A stretch of DNA of 36,481 nt, from positions 1 through 36,481 of IMG/VR virus record IMGVR_UViG_3300021960_000229. One strand, given 5' to 3'. This stretch comes from a virus. The notes beneath the pieces were generated by a model. That model did no database searches, was not told the origin of the DNA, and saw only the letters and a program-made list of their open reading frames with translations. Each line of letters starts with the position of its first letter. Within the stretch, counting starts at the first letter, position 1. The position numbers and the translations under genes were made by a program. Below, in pieces: positions 16,134-24,678 of the stretch.

Positions 16134-18530
16134 TTACTCTATAATTTGTGGTAAAATATTATCAGGGTTATCTATAGGGCCTCTTTTATCTTTTCTCTGC
16201 TCAATCATTTGAGACTGATAGTAAGCACTTTTCTCTATAGAACCCTCTCTAGAACTACCTAAAGCCTTATTAGCTTTTTCCTTTACACTTCCACTAATTT
16301 GAAGTTCAGCCATTCTTCTCTCATGCTCTGCTTGGGCAAAATTGTTTTTAAGCTCATACTCAGCTTGAAGAAGTTGCATCTTAACATTTAAGTCTGATTG
16401 AGAACCAGCTTGGTCTACCTGCATCTGAGCCTGCATCTCCTGCTGCTTAGCTTGAGAAGCCGCTGCTATAGACTGCTGTTGTTGAGCAGCATTAGCTTCA
16501 GCGTTCTTCTTAGATTGTTCAGACACCTCTTCTTGATACTTCTTTCTTCTTAAAACAAGCATTTGATTAGCCAACTTATTATTAACTACAGAACGTATAG
16601 ATATAGCATCCTCTAATCTCAGTTCTTTTTGAGCTAAAGACATTTGAATGTTTTGCTCTAATAATTGTTTTTCAGATTCATCTGGTGCCACCTCAATAAA
16701 TATACCGAAGTCATATAAAGAAACCTCTTTAGTTAGCTCTATGTTTTTCATAGTTGTCTCTCCTAAAGCACTGATATATCCTCTTAATGGCTTATCGTAT
16801 TTTAATAAATCCTGAAGCCTCATAGATACTGACTGCCCAGTTCTTTTAATTATATTAAGGTATCCTTGATTTATAAATCTAGTGGCATTATTAGAAGCTG
16901 ATAAAGCTAATTTCTGAACACCTACTAGTGCGTCAGAAGAAGGTTTAGATGCGTCTCTTGCTTCATTGACTCCAGTTACGTCTCTAATCATCTGTAAATT
17001 GTGCTGATATATATTTATCAGCTTGCTTATATCATTACCTATACCGTTCTCTAATTCAACGATAGGCATTGATTGAGTCTGATTACCCTCATCATCAGTC
17101 CTTCTGAAATAAATATTACCAGTCTGGTCAAATATTTCCTGAAGTTCAAGAGGAGTAAAATTACCACCGTCTCCTTTAGATACATTCTCCAATGAACCAA
17201 TTTCAAAAGCAGCACCCTTTGGTCTAGCCTTAGCTAAAAGCTGTTGCATCTTTAAGTGAGCTAACTGTATTTGGTCAGCAAAAGGTAGCATTCTCTCAAC
17301 TAAAGATATATTTCTTCCAGACCTTATATTTGGAGTATAAATTATATACGATAAATTAGTCTCTGATAGATTAGACTTAGGTCTCATCATATTCTTAGCT
17401 AATCCGTAATCAAATATATAATCACTTCCTACAATATATTTACCAGAAAAAACAGCTTTAACAGTGTTTTGAACAACTTTTCTTTTTTCATTTTGTTTTA
17501 TCTTTTTGTTTACGCTTCTCCTGTTTAAAGAATATCCTCCAAACTTATTTATCTTCTTTTCGTATTTTAAGTAATACGAACTCATAAACTCAGCATCTAA
17601 TATTTCTATAGTGTATCCATCATACTCGTCAGAATATTTATTTGTTTCTGAACCAAAACCAGTAGATGAATTATAGTTAGATGATTTTTTTCCGTAAGTA
17701 GTAGCTATATCCTTATACTCTTCATCAGTAAATTGACTTCCAGCCATTTGCTTTAACTCAGATATAGTAACCTTGTAAACCTCCCCAGCATGCTGAATGT
17801 TTTTAAAGTCAGGAGAAGAACTACCAGATGTAACCAAGTTGATAGGGTCTACATATTTTATTTTAACTCCACTAGATGGACATATTGATGTTTTAACAGC
17901 GCCTTGCCCGACAACAATTAAGTCTCTTAAAATTCTTCTTTTTGTTTCTTCAAAATCATTTTTCTGAGTAACAAACTTTATCCCTTCTTCTAAGGCTATT
18001 TCATGAGACTGCTTATAACTAAGCTGCATATATAAATCAAGTTCTTCACTAGACTCAGGAACAAATCCTTTAGGGTTGTAGTCCATTTTAGTGACCTCTG
18101 TAAGCTCAGCCAAGAAATCTTTGTTAATCATCTTTAACATTAGATTGTTCTTTTCCTTTATCCTAATGTCTTCAGATATATTATCAACAGCTTTAGCTTT
18201 TATCTCTAAATCTTGATTAGATAAATCACCAACTATAACATCAACAAACTTTGGTATTATGCTTACAGGTGTCCAATCTATATTCATGAATGAAGTATCT
18301 CCTTCAACATCTAATAAGTCTTTGTACTTAGAAACATCCTGAACTCCATCTGAATATTTTCTTGATGTATTCATGTTTCTTCTTCTTAAAGAGTAGGTCG
18401 ATTCACCAGACTTCTTGAAGTCGTAATACATTGTTTTAAAGTACTGAATACCGTAATCATCAGACTTTTTTTCTTCATTACTCACGAAAGGAGTAGGGTA
18501 TCCTCCTATTGTTTCAAACTTAATTTTCAT
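16134..18530 (-). CDS. portal protein (crAss-like)
   Basis: A 798-residue protein directly downstream of TerL with a 4-base ATGA overlap. The length fits crAss-like portals, which are longer than most. An N-terminal helical/wing region is followed by a conserved core (NISLVERMLPFADQIQLAHL, about 395-415; a long helix; GVNEARDASKPSSDALVGVQ, about 515-535; NATRFINQGYLNIIKRTGQS). GVN.ARD is characteristic of this portal group as I know it. Residues about 655-760 form a Gln/Ala/Glu-rich coiled coil (NAEANAAQQQQSIAAASQAK), as expected for a barrel or crown extension. The portal forms the dodecameric DNA channel and docks the terminase and the first ring protein. Confidence 0.85.
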   Translation of the reverse strand: MKIKFETIGGYPTPFVSNEEKKSDDYGIQYFKTMYYDFKKSGESTYSLRRRNMNTSRKYSDGVQDVSKYKDLLDVEGDTSFMNIDWTPVSIIPKFVDVIVGDLSNQDLEIKAKAVDNISEDIRIKEKNNLMLKMINKDFLAELTEVTKMDYNPKGFVPESSEELDLYMQLSYKQSHEIALEEGIKFVTQKNDFEETKRRILRDLIVVGQGAVKTSICPSSGVKIKYVDPINLVTSGSSSPDFKNIQHAGEVYKVTISELKQMAGSQFTDEEYKDIATTYGKKSSNYNSSTGFGSETNKYSDEYDGYTIEILDAEFMSSYYLKYEKKINKFGGYSLNRRSVNKKIKQNEKRKVVQNTVKAVFSGKYIVGSDYIFDYGLAKNMMRPKSNLSETNLSYIIYTPNIRSGRNISLVERMLPFADQIQLAHLKMQQLLAKARPKGAAFEIGSLENVSKGDGGNFTPLELQEIFDQTGNIYFRRTDDEGNQTQSMPIVELENGIGNDISKLINIYQHNLQMIRDVTGVNEARDASKPSSDALVGVQKLALSASNNATRFINQGYLNIIKRTGQSVSMRLQDLLKYDKPLRGYISALGETTMKNIELTKEVSLYDFGIFIEVAPDESEKQLLEQNIQMSLAQKELRLEDAISIRSVVNNKLANQMLVLRRKKYQEEVSEQSKKNAEANAAQQQQSIAAASQAKQQEMQAQMQVDQAGSQSDLNVKMQLLQAEYELKNNFAQAEHERRMAELQISGSVKEKANKALGSSREGSIEKSAYYQSQMIEQRKDKRGPIDNPDNILPQIIE

Positions 18531-20554
18531 ATTCTTTTAGAAATTATTCCAGTATTTTTATATTTCTTAACAAACTGATTCATGTTAAATGTTTGTTCTT
18601 TTTTTGGCTTTATGTATTTCTGTGAGCCCAGCAAAGCTATACTAGAAGCTACAGTAGCATCATATTTAGTTCTATTATCTATTTCAAACTTACTCCAATC
18701 CTCTAGTAGATTATTAAAGTAACACTTTCCTATTTCACCAGTTTCTTGATTTATTCCAACGTGGTCATAAACATAAGATGAAACAGCTTCAGCTTGAGCA
18801 GCTATAACAGAGGCTCCTGTACTAGGAATACCTTTTGTCTTTTGAGCTCTACTTGATGAAGTGTGAGTTGACTCTGGTCTATCCATTAGGTAATTGTTAT
18901 ATCCTCTTCGTTCAAAATACTTTATAATCCCAACCTTGTTATTCTCTACAAGTATTTGGCAGCCGTAAAAATAACACATTTTTATCATATCTTCATAAAA
19001 AATGTCAGCTTTCGGTGGTCTGTGTATATATTCACATACAAAAACATTAGAAAAGTCGTCTCTCATTGAGAATTTTTTATATACGTATGCTGCTGCATCA
19101 GACCTTCTTCCGTCAGTTGTAGTGTCGTGGTCATAAGGGTCACAACCTGCAACTACCTCAATATCATTACCTGGAAAGACTCTTCCATTATTGGTTGTTT
19201 TATTGTTTCTTCTATCTTCTGGGGGTATCCAAGCTATAGTAAACTTGCCATTTTTTCTAGGCTGCCATATAACCTCTGAGTCTTCAACTCCTCCCTTCCA
19301 AACAAAATCTCCATTAACGGTCATTCCTTTAGATGCGTTATTATAATCTATCTGTTGATAAATCCTCTCCACATCAAATATACTATTGTTAACGTCACTT
19401 CTAAAGGCTTCATCAATACTAAATGGCCTTTGTCTTTTTTCTTCAGAAAGCTTTGAAGTATTATTTTTATATGAAGACCTTATGTTATCTAAAAACTCCT
19501 TAGCTCCAATTTTCTTGTCTATAAATTTAGATTGCTCATTATCGGGAGTGTCTACTACAGACATGCCGTACTCATCAATAAATCCTTCATATCCATCATA
19601 AGCTGGAGTAAAGTATTGATACAAACCTGAACGAGTTCTTCCGTTAGCATCTAAATCATTAGGGTCGCTATCATTCCATAAGTTCTTGAAGTTTTCACCT
19701 CCAGATTTTGACAATTCATTAACCGTTGAAGGCATAAAACATTTACCTATTATTTTATCTCCTAGTGTTAGGCATGAGCGAACAACCTCCCAGTTCTTCT
19801 CTACATTAGCGTCAACCCACTTACCTGCCTCATCACACAAATACCTAACTAACTTAACGGAGTCATATGAGTTTTCCTTAGTGTTTCTCCAGTCAATCTT
19901 TGAGTTAAGTGCTTCAGACTTAGTTACAGTCTTAAAGTTCTTGCTTATCTTTTGTCCTGGCTGATTAAAACTTAAAGTAGACTTAGGATTGTCAGAACCA
20001 TCAATTATAGGCTGAAAGAAAAATGGCAAATTCCTAAACATATAAACCATCTTGTCAGTAAACAATGATTTAGCATCCGCACCAGTTTTGCTAATAATAC
20101 CCCCATGAGCATTGTAATTGGCTGTAACCTCATATAAAAGCATAGCAGCTCCTTTGTAAGAGGCTCCCTCTCTTCTGTGCTTAACCATAACCATTCCAAA
20201 ACAATTAGGGTCTTTAGAGCAGTATTCCCAGAAAATATAAAATCTTCTATCTCTATCTCTATATTGAGGGTATCCTATATCTAATTTACACCAGTTTAAA
20301 TAATAATAGTGCTCTCCAGTTATATATGTAGGAACACCATTATTCATGAACCAAACACCGTTGGCTCTCCTATCAAACTCTTGATTAATAAAGTCAGCGT
20401 ACTTTGAAGCCGTTTCAGGATATAATCCAGAAGGCATTTCTGTTCTTCTCCACTTTTGTTTTTTCTTTGGAAGGTCTGAAAATAATATATCTTTCTTTTT
20501 CGGCTCCTCAGGAAGCTGAATCTTAATTCCAGATATTTCTTCAAATTTAGGCAC
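18527..20554 (-). CDS. terL: terminase large subunit (packaging ATPase-nuclease)
   Basis: A 675-residue protein with both TerL domains. ATPase: a Walker A-type KHRREGASYK at residues 125-134, and a Walker B LVRYLCDEAGK at 235-245 with D241 and E242. RNase H-like nuclease: GCDPYD with D472, ILVENN with E537, and KYDATVASSIALLG with D632, giving the expected acidic triad. The N-terminus has a conserved YYYLNW segment near residue 85. The start codon is GTG and overlaps the TAG of the upstream small gene by one base; the stop overlaps the portal start. It packages phage DNA through the portal. This is among the safest assignments in the window. Confidence 0.93.
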   Translation of the reverse strand: MPKFEEISGIKIQLPEEPKKKDILFSDLPKKKQKWRRTEMPSGLYPETASKYADFINQEFDRRANGVWFMNNGVPTYITGEHYYYLNWCKLDIGYPQYRDRDRRFYIFWEYCSKDPNCFGMVMVKHRREGASYKGAAMLLYEVTANYNAHGGIISKTGADAKSLFTDKMVYMFRNLPFFFQPIIDGSDNPKSTLSFNQPGQKISKNFKTVTKSEALNSKIDWRNTKENSYDSVKLVRYLCDEAGKWVDANVEKNWEVVRSCLTLGDKIIGKCFMPSTVNELSKSGGENFKNLWNDSDPNDLDANGRTRSGLYQYFTPAYDGYEGFIDEYGMSVVDTPDNEQSKFIDKKIGAKEFLDNIRSSYKNNTSKLSEEKRQRPFSIDEAFRSDVNNSIFDVERIYQQIDYNNASKGMTVNGDFVWKGGVEDSEVIWQPRKNGKFTIAWIPPEDRRNNKTTNNGRVFPGNDIEVVAGCDPYDHDTTTDGRRSDAAAYVYKKFSMRDDFSNVFVCEYIHRPPKADIFYEDMIKMCYFYGCQILVENNKVGIIKYFERRGYNNYLMDRPESTHTSSSRAQKTKGIPSTGASVIAAQAEAVSSYVYDHVGINQETGEIGKCYFNNLLEDWSKFEIDNRTKYDATVASSIALLGSQKYIKPKKEQTFNMNQFVKKYKNTGIISKRI

Positions 20555-20838
20555 TACTTCTTAGCGTATTTTTCTACAAAACCAGCTGAAAATGCTTTCT
20601 CTTCTTCAACCTCATCAGATTCTTCTTCTCCATTAATTTGACTTTCAATCTTTTTAATGGAAGATAATATCTCTTTAGCGTCAAGAAAACATTCTTTCTT
20701 AGCCTTCATAGCGTTACGTCTTTTATCATCTTGTAACTCTTCGTCTAGAGGTCTTTTAATTTCTTCAACAAGTATTTCGTAAGCCTCCAAACCAGCCTGC
20801 ATAAGCTCTTCTAGTTTTTTGTTTACATCTATACTCAT
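20554..20838 (-). CDS. small helical protein, candidate small terminase subunit
   Basis: A 94-residue, almost entirely helical, charged protein (MSIDVNKKLEELMQAGLEAY, then AKEILSSIKKIESQINGEEE) with a Glu-rich linker and a FVEKYAKK tail. It lies immediately upstream of TerL with one-base overlaps on both sides. Position, size and helical character fit a terminase small subunit, but I see no helix-turn-helix motif, so this is a positional guess; it could be another small packaging or chaperone partner. Confidence 0.45.
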   Translation of the reverse strand: MSIDVNKKLEELMQAGLEAYEILVEEIKRPLDEELQDDKRRNAMKAKKECFLDAKEILSSIKKIESQINGEEESDEVEEEKAFSAGFVEKYAKK

Positions 20839-21416
20839 TATTCTACGACAGCTAATATATCTATGTTTCGCATTCTTAGGAGCTCCTTTCCTTCTACAGT
20901 CATCTGATACTCAGAGTTTTCTGAGAATATAATCTCATCATCTAACTTTGCTCCGTAATCTATAATCTCATTATTTGCGTGTCTCAAATAACCTCTAAGC
21001 TCTTCTGCTTCTATGTCGGTCTTTATATATATACCAGATTCGGTTTTATAATTTTCTTCTGGCTCTTTTTTAGGCTCAACAAAACACCAGAAGTTCTGCA
21101 TAATAATCTCTCCGTCTCTCACAGCACAATATACTTGTCCAGCATCAACCTGAAGAATGTTATTACCATCTTCATCTTCTGTTATTTTGTTTTTTTTATC
21201 CGATATAAAATGATGAAAGTATATTCTGTCTCCAACTTTTACATCCATTGAGTCGCTAGTTAAATTTTCTGGTATAACAACAACTTCTCCATACTGCCTA
21301 GTATGATTCATTGGGTCATAACTGCTATCAAAGTATATGTCTACACCATTTATATTTACAGTATCTTCCTCTAATTTATCTACTTTTACTAAAAATCTAT
21401 CTTTAATTAATTTCAT
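20838..21416 (-). CDS. phage GroES-like co-chaperonin with two Cpn10-type halves
   Basis: A 192-residue protein. Residues 1-115 look like a Cpn10 domain: MKLIKDRFLVKVDKLEED, YGEVVVIPENL, VKVGDRIYFHHFI, then GQVYCAVRDGEIIMQNFWCF. Residues about 120-192 repeat the pattern: TESGIYIKTDIEAEELRGYL, IDYGAKLDDEIIFSENSEYQ, and LLRMRNIDILAVVE, which matches the usual GroES ending (R..DILAv). Single-domain GroES is about 95 residues, so this is a tandem form. Phages such as T4 encode a GroES substitute (gp31) to fold their MCP with host GroEL. Location beside the terminase/capsid genes suits such a role. No mobile-loop sequence can be identified with confidence. Confidence 0.7.
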   Translation of the reverse strand: MKLIKDRFLVKVDKLEEDTVNINGVDIYFDSSYDPMNHTRQYGEVVVIPENLTSDSMDVKVGDRIYFHHFISDKKNKITEDEDGNNILQVDAGQVYCAVRDGEIIMQNFWCFVEPKKEPEENYKTESGIYIKTDIEAEELRGYLRHANNEIIDYGAKLDDEIIFSENSEYQMTVEGKELLRMRNIDILAVVE

Positions 21417-21417
21417 A

Positions 21418-21702
21418 TTACATTATATTATATTCACTTCTATCTTGTATGTCAAACTCTATTGATGTAGGTTGAGAGAAAAACCTTTTCCAAGGCTTAG
21501 AATAACTCTCTCCGTCTCTTTTGACGTAAACATCATATACAACTTGTTGATGCTTATACCAAGCAGCCTCATCCTGTATTATAGCTGTTACCTCTAACTG
21601 ACCTCTCATCATTGTTTGACCAACAACATAAGTCAATCCTTCCTTCATGTCTCCTATAGTAATCTTTCTAATTATAGGTTTTATGTCTTCTACTAACTCC
21701 AT
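21418..21702 (-). CDS. small conserved phage protein, unknown function
   Basis: A 94-residue protein beginning MELVEDIKPIIRKITIGDMK. It has a beta-rich composition (GLTYVVGQTMMRGQLEVTAI, VVYDVYVKRDGESYSKPW) and no transmembrane segment or known motif. It overlaps the upstream DUF1599-like gene by 10 bases and ends one base before the GroES-like gene, so it is cotranslated with them. I do not recognise a family. Confidence 0.6.
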   Translation of the reverse strand: MELVEDIKPIIRKITIGDMKEGLTYVVGQTMMRGQLEVTAIIQDEAAWYKHQQVVYDVYVKRDGESYSKPWKRFFSQPTSIEFDIQDRSEYNIM

Positions 21703-22007
21703 GAGGATGTATATAAAGATTGATATTCTTCATGAGTATCAGAATCAGAATCTTTAATCATAGCTACTTTGAGTAATATTAAGTATCCTATAATATCATT
21801 TACAGTGTCTTCTGTCTGGTCATTTATACCTTTGTTTTTTATTCTCATCAATTTATCATCTAGCCTAGCTGAGATATTTTCGATAGGGGAGCCCTTAGCA
21901 AATATGTTTACTGGATTAGTCGCACTATCTCCGTAGGCTCTGTTTTTTTCGATTAGCAAATCTATTACAGATGTACCAACCTCCTTAATAAGGTCTTCTG
22001 TTTTCAT
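21693..22007 (-). CDS. DUF1599/nucleotide-modification-associated domain 1-like protein
   Basis: A 104-residue protein with KNRAYGDSATNPVNIFAKGS at residues 21-40, RLDDKLMRIKNK at 48-59 and EDTVNDIIGYLILLKVAM at 66-83. The order KNxxYGxSx..P..IF, RxxDKLxRI and EDTxxDxxGYxxL is that of DUF1599, a MazG-like all-helical domain common in phages and linked to nucleotide metabolism or base modification. The Asp and Glu residues would coordinate the metal. It heads the group leading into GroES and TerL. Its stop is a double TAG. The substrate cannot be deduced. Confidence 0.75.
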   Translation of the reverse strand: MKTEDLIKEVGTSVIDLLIEKNRAYGDSATNPVNIFAKGSPIENISARLDDKLMRIKNKGINDQTEDTVNDIIGYLILLKVAMIKDSDSDTHEEYQSLYTSSWS

Positions 22008-22044
22008 TTTGTTTATTTAATTTAATTAATAATTAGAGTATATT

Positions 22045-23379
22045 CTACTCTGTAACTAGTCTACTTATTTTTTGATAAGAAACTATAACTGAAGCCACAG
22101 AAGCTCCTGTAGTAGGAGCAATACCTATATATGGCTTTAAATCAACATCGTTAGTTAAAGCATTTGATTTTGTTGTAGAACTAGAAGCCAATGCTCCACC
22201 TGCTGTAGCAGTGGTTACTAATCCATACTGAATTTCATTAACATAAATGCTTATTTGTCTGTTTGCGTCTATACTTATTTTTAACCTAAACAAATCATTA
22301 GTATTCCAATCTATGTTTAAATTAGTTATATAGTCAGTTCCGCCAACACTATATATAAAGTGAAAATGAGCATTGTCATTTAATGTATTTGTAGCGCCTT
22401 TTACAGTATCGTTGGAACCAAAGTAAAAATAAGCTTGGTCAGCATCAGTAGAATAATCCCAAGCATTTGTTAACTTTAATCCTGCCATAAAACCAAAGTT
22501 CAAATAAGAAGTTGACAATATAGAGCACTCCCATTCAATTTGATTTTCTGTTCCAAAGCCAACATTATTCCATGCGGTTTGATTAGTATCTGTATGAGGT
22601 TGAAGTATAACATCATCACCAAGAGCTCCTGCTGTCTCTAAAAATATACCTGAACCTATATATATTGAAGGGTCAACAAAAGCTACTTCGCTATCTGTTG
22701 TATTTGTTCCAGTAATTTCAAAATCTAAGTTTTTAGTAAAGCCTATACTTGAATTTATACCAGGCAATCTATTATAATACTCCTTTAAAATATATCTATT
22801 AGGTGATTCATAAATATGTCCAGCAACTTCTAAACTTCCATCTACAGTAACTTTATTGTTAGTGGTATCTACAGTGAATAAATTGTTTACATCAAATGCA
22901 GATGTGTTAGAAGCTAAAGAAAATTTTACTGTACCACTATTACTTCCTACATGTAAAGAATGTGAAGGAGTGTCGTTATTTATACCTACGTTAGTAGCTT
23001 TAGCTATAATACTACTTGATGAGTCTTTAACATATAACGAAGTATCATTACCAGAAGAAGAACCAGTAATATCACCCATTTTGACATTAAAGTTAGAAAG
23101 AGTGTCTCCAATATAAAATTGGTCATGACCTACTCCGTCTTCAACTAAAACAGGCTGAGAGACATTACTAACTATATGTAATTGTGTCGTGGGAATTTCT
23201 ATTCCTATGCCAAAATAACCATTTTTTATAGCAGCTGAATCAGTCCCTAAACTTAAACTTGTTTTTACACCCTGGCCATCCTCTATTGTTCCAATAGTTG
23301 AGTTTATACCAGTATCAGCAGATGTTTTTAATAAAGTCTGAAATGTTTCGCTTATATTTTTACCTTCTAAAGTAGACAT
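22045..23379 (-). CDS. fiber protein with lectin-like C-terminal domain
   Basis: A 444-residue protein. The N-terminal third has fiber-repeat elements (NGYFGIGIEIPTTQLHIVSN, ATNVGINNDTPSHSLHVGSN, VDTTNNKVTVDGSLEVAGHI) of the same type as in the 1556-residue fiber on the other strand. Residues about 215-440 form a beta-rich domain that reads like a concanavalin/jelly-roll fold (IEWECSILSTSYLNFGFMAG, AYFYFGSNDTVKG, LFRLKISIDANRQISIYVNE). It is the first gene of the leftward operon, with a good promoter at 23402-23433. It is a head or tail fiber used in glycan binding; which of the two cannot be decided. The stop is TAG, followed four codons later by TAA. Confidence 0.75.
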   Translation of the reverse strand: MSTLEGKNISETFQTLLKTSADTGINSTIGTIEDGQGVKTSLSLGTDSAAIKNGYFGIGIEIPTTQLHIVSNVSQPVLVEDGVGHDQFYIGDTLSNFNVKMGDITGSSSGNDTSLYVKDSSSSIIAKATNVGINNDTPSHSLHVGSNSGTVKFSLASNTSAFDVNNLFTVDTTNNKVTVDGSLEVAGHIYESPNRYILKEYYNRLPGINSSIGFTKNLDFEITGTNTTDSEVAFVDPSIYIGSGIFLETAGALGDDVILQPHTDTNQTAWNNVGFGTENQIEWECSILSTSYLNFGFMAGLKLTNAWDYSTDADQAYFYFGSNDTVKGATNTLNDNAHFHFIYSVGGTDYITNLNIDWNTNDLFRLKISIDANRQISIYVNEIQYGLVTTATAGGALASSSTTKSNALTNDVDLKPYIGIAPTTGASVASVIVSYQKISRLVTE

Positions 23380-23401
23380 ATTTAATAAAATTAATTATCA
23401 G

Positions 23402-23433
23402 CAAATATACAATAAAATACTTAACTTTGCCAA
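23402..23433 (-). promoter_or_regulatory. leftward promoter of the fiber/terminase/capsid operon
   Basis: On the minus strand TTG (23433-23431), 21 nt, TATATTTG (23409-23402), then 22 nt to the ATG at 23379. Both boxes match the Bacteroidota consensus. It overlaps a rightward TAACTTTG element in the 72-bp divergent intergenic region. Confidence 0.75.
23422..23429 (+). promoter_or_regulatory. rightward -7 element (TAACTTTG)
   Basis: TAACTTTG fits TAnnTTTG and lies 22 nt before the ATG at 23452 of the winged-helix gene. No TTG is seen at the proper distance. It sits inside the spacer of the leftward promoter, so the two divergent promoters would compete for polymerase. Confidence 0.5.
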
Positions 23434-23451
23434 AACAATTAAATTCAATCA

Positions 23452-23778
23452 ATGCCTAATCCTGGATACCTAAAAAACTATAGGCCAGTACTTTATTACT
23501 TTAGAGATGCTTACGGTCTTTCAGTAAATGAATTAGAGTTCCTTTTTCATGTTTACGATATTAAATATTTTAACTACACCTATGTTGTTAGAAATTTTAG
23601 AGCCTCAGATAGATTCGCTTCCTCTAAAGTTCCTAGATTAAATAAGTTAGGTTATTTGTTTATATACTTAGAAAAAGCACACGATAGAGAAAGAAGATTT
23701 GCTATATCACAAAAAGGAAAGCTATTAGTTAGTAGATTTTATAGAGTTCTTGAGGGAAAAGAAATCGTTTATAGATAA
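23452..23778 (+). CDS. winged-helix DNA-binding protein (MarR-like)
   Basis: A 108-residue protein: helix 1 RPVLYYFRDAYGLSVNELEF, helix 2 LFHVYDIKYFNY, recognition region VVRNFRASDRFASSKVPRLN, then KLGYLFIYLEKAHDRERRFA and ISQKGKLLVSRFYRVLEGKE. The pattern L..L...Gyl.......R.RRFaiSqKGk.lv..fY is the wing and last helices of a MarR-type winged helix. It stands alone at the start of the rightward unit, next to the divergent promoters, so it may regulate them. The host-like regulator role is inferred, and a structural role is possible because neighbours are virion genes. Confidence 0.65.
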   Translation: MPNPGYLKNYRPVLYYFRDAYGLSVNELEFLFHVYDIKYFNYTYVVRNFRASDRFASSKVPRLNKLGYLFIYLEKAHDRERRFAISQKGKLLVSRFYRVLEGKEIVYR

Positions 23779-23784
23779 TTTTGT

Positions 23785-23792
23785 TATATTTG
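23785..23792 (+). promoter_or_regulatory. -7 element (TATATTTG)
   Basis: TATATTTG 24 nt upstream of the ATG at 23817. It matches the Bacteroidota -7 box. No convincing TTG lies 19-21 nt upstream, so strength is uncertain. Confidence 0.4.
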
Positions 23793-23816
23793 TATGAATT
23801 TTAAAAAAATAATAAC

Positions 23817-24206
23817 ATGGCATTAACAGGAACAAAATACCAAGAATTTTCACTTGGTCAATACGGTTCTATATATTTAAAAGCAGATGGCTCTAAGGTT
23901 GACTTAAATGGAAACTCAGCAAATAGATACGTTGCTGGAATAACATTTTTAGAAGAAACTACTTTTCAAGCTCTAGAAAATATGGGCGGTGTAACTAATT
24001 CTATAAGCACAGTTGATGGTGAAGATGAGACAGGAGATACATTTGGTGCGGTAACAGATTTAACTGACACTGGAGAATCTTTAATAATTACTACTTCTCA
24101 CACTTTCCCTGCTGGAGTAACAATATTTGGAACCTGGGACTTTGTTGAATTAAATGGCGGCTCTTGCATAGTTTATCTAGCACCTAGAGCTACGCCTGTA
24201 AGTTAA
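23817..24206 (+). CDS. small virion-like protein, unknown function
   Basis: A 129-residue beta-rich protein: MALTGTKYQEFSLGQYGSIY, LKADGSKVDLNGNSANRYVA, FLEETTFQALENMGG, then TFPAGVTIFGTWDFVELNGG and CIVYLAPR near the end. It has no signal peptide or membrane segment. The terminal half (HTFPAGVTIFGxWxxVxLxxGxxIxYL) resembles a short jelly-roll or decoration-type domain that I have seen in small virion proteins of marine phages. It precedes the lysis-like genes and the big fiber in one rightward unit. Virion or fiber-accessory role is inferred. Confidence 0.6.
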   Translation: MALTGTKYQEFSLGQYGSIYLKADGSKVDLNGNSANRYVAGITFLEETTFQALENMGGVTNSISTVDGEDETGDTFGAVTDLTDTGESLIITTSHTFPAGVTIFGTWDFVELNGGSCIVYLAPRATPVS

Positions 24207-24217
24207 TATTTACAGCG

Positions 24218-24457
24218 ATGGCCACAACAGCTCAAGAAATAGCTTTAATGAAACAGAGGATGGATAACATGGATAAGAAGTTAGATAAGATGGATGAAAA
24301 GCTAGATATGCTAACTAGAAATCTTCTTGACCCTGACAATGGAGTAACAGCCAGAGTTAACCAAAATACTTCCGCTAGGAAAACTCTATCTAGAGCTATG
24401 TGGATTATTTATGGAATTGTAGCTACCGCATTAGCTAAGCTGTTTTTCGGACAATAA
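24218..24457 (+). CDS. XhlA-like coiled-coil/membrane protein (lysis accessory)
   Basis: A 79-residue protein. Residues 1-40 form a coiled coil (MKQRMDNMDKKLDKMDEKLD), followed by a short linker (NLLDPDNGVTARVNQNTSAR) and one membrane helix at about 58-76 (RAMWIIYGIVATALAKLFF). This is the architecture of the haemolysin XhlA family, small proteins that accompany phage holins and endolysins. Its stop overlaps the start of the next gene by one base. No endolysin is seen nearby, so a role in lysis is probable but unproven; such proteins can also sit at the base of fibers. Confidence 0.65.
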   Translation: MATTAQEIALMKQRMDNMDKKLDKMDEKLDMLTRNLLDPDNGVTARVNQNTSARKTLSRAMWIIYGIVATALAKLFFGQ

Positions 24458-24672
24458 TGAAAAAAGACTTTACTATAAGTATCGGTAATATAATATGGAT
24501 TATCGGTATTATATTTACTATGGGAATAGCCTATAGTCAGATAGGTCAACTTGATGAAGACATTGTTGTTTTAGAAAGAAGGTTAGAAAAGAAGATAAAG
24601 GTCATCAACGAGCTTGATGAGAAGATAAATAAATTAGAAATAGAGTTAGCTAAGTTAAATTCTTGTAAATAA
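24457..24672 (+). CDS. membrane-anchored coiled-coil protein, spanin- or holin-like
   Basis: A 71-residue protein: MKKDFTISIGN, one membrane helix (about 11-29, IIWIIGIIFTMGIAYSQIG), then a charged coiled coil to the end (LERRLEKKIKVINELDEKIN). One N-terminal anchor followed by a periplasmic coiled coil is the plan of inner-membrane spanins. It is cotranslated with the XhlA-like gene. No embedded outer-membrane lipoprotein partner is visible. It lies immediately before the fiber gene (6-base gap). Confidence 0.55.
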   Translation: MKKDFTISIGNIIWIIGIIFTMGIAYSQIGQLDEDIVVLERRLEKKIKVINELDEKINKLEIELAKLNSCK

Positions 24673-24678
24673 ATATTT

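Noticed and set aside
20344-20556. Read-through of the TAG at 20554 extending the 94-residue protein, as support for genome-wide TAG recoding
   Set aside because: The extension would overlap the N-terminus of TerL in another frame and has no natural composition. The same holds for the HNH gene stop at 29927, so TAG is a normal stop in these genes.
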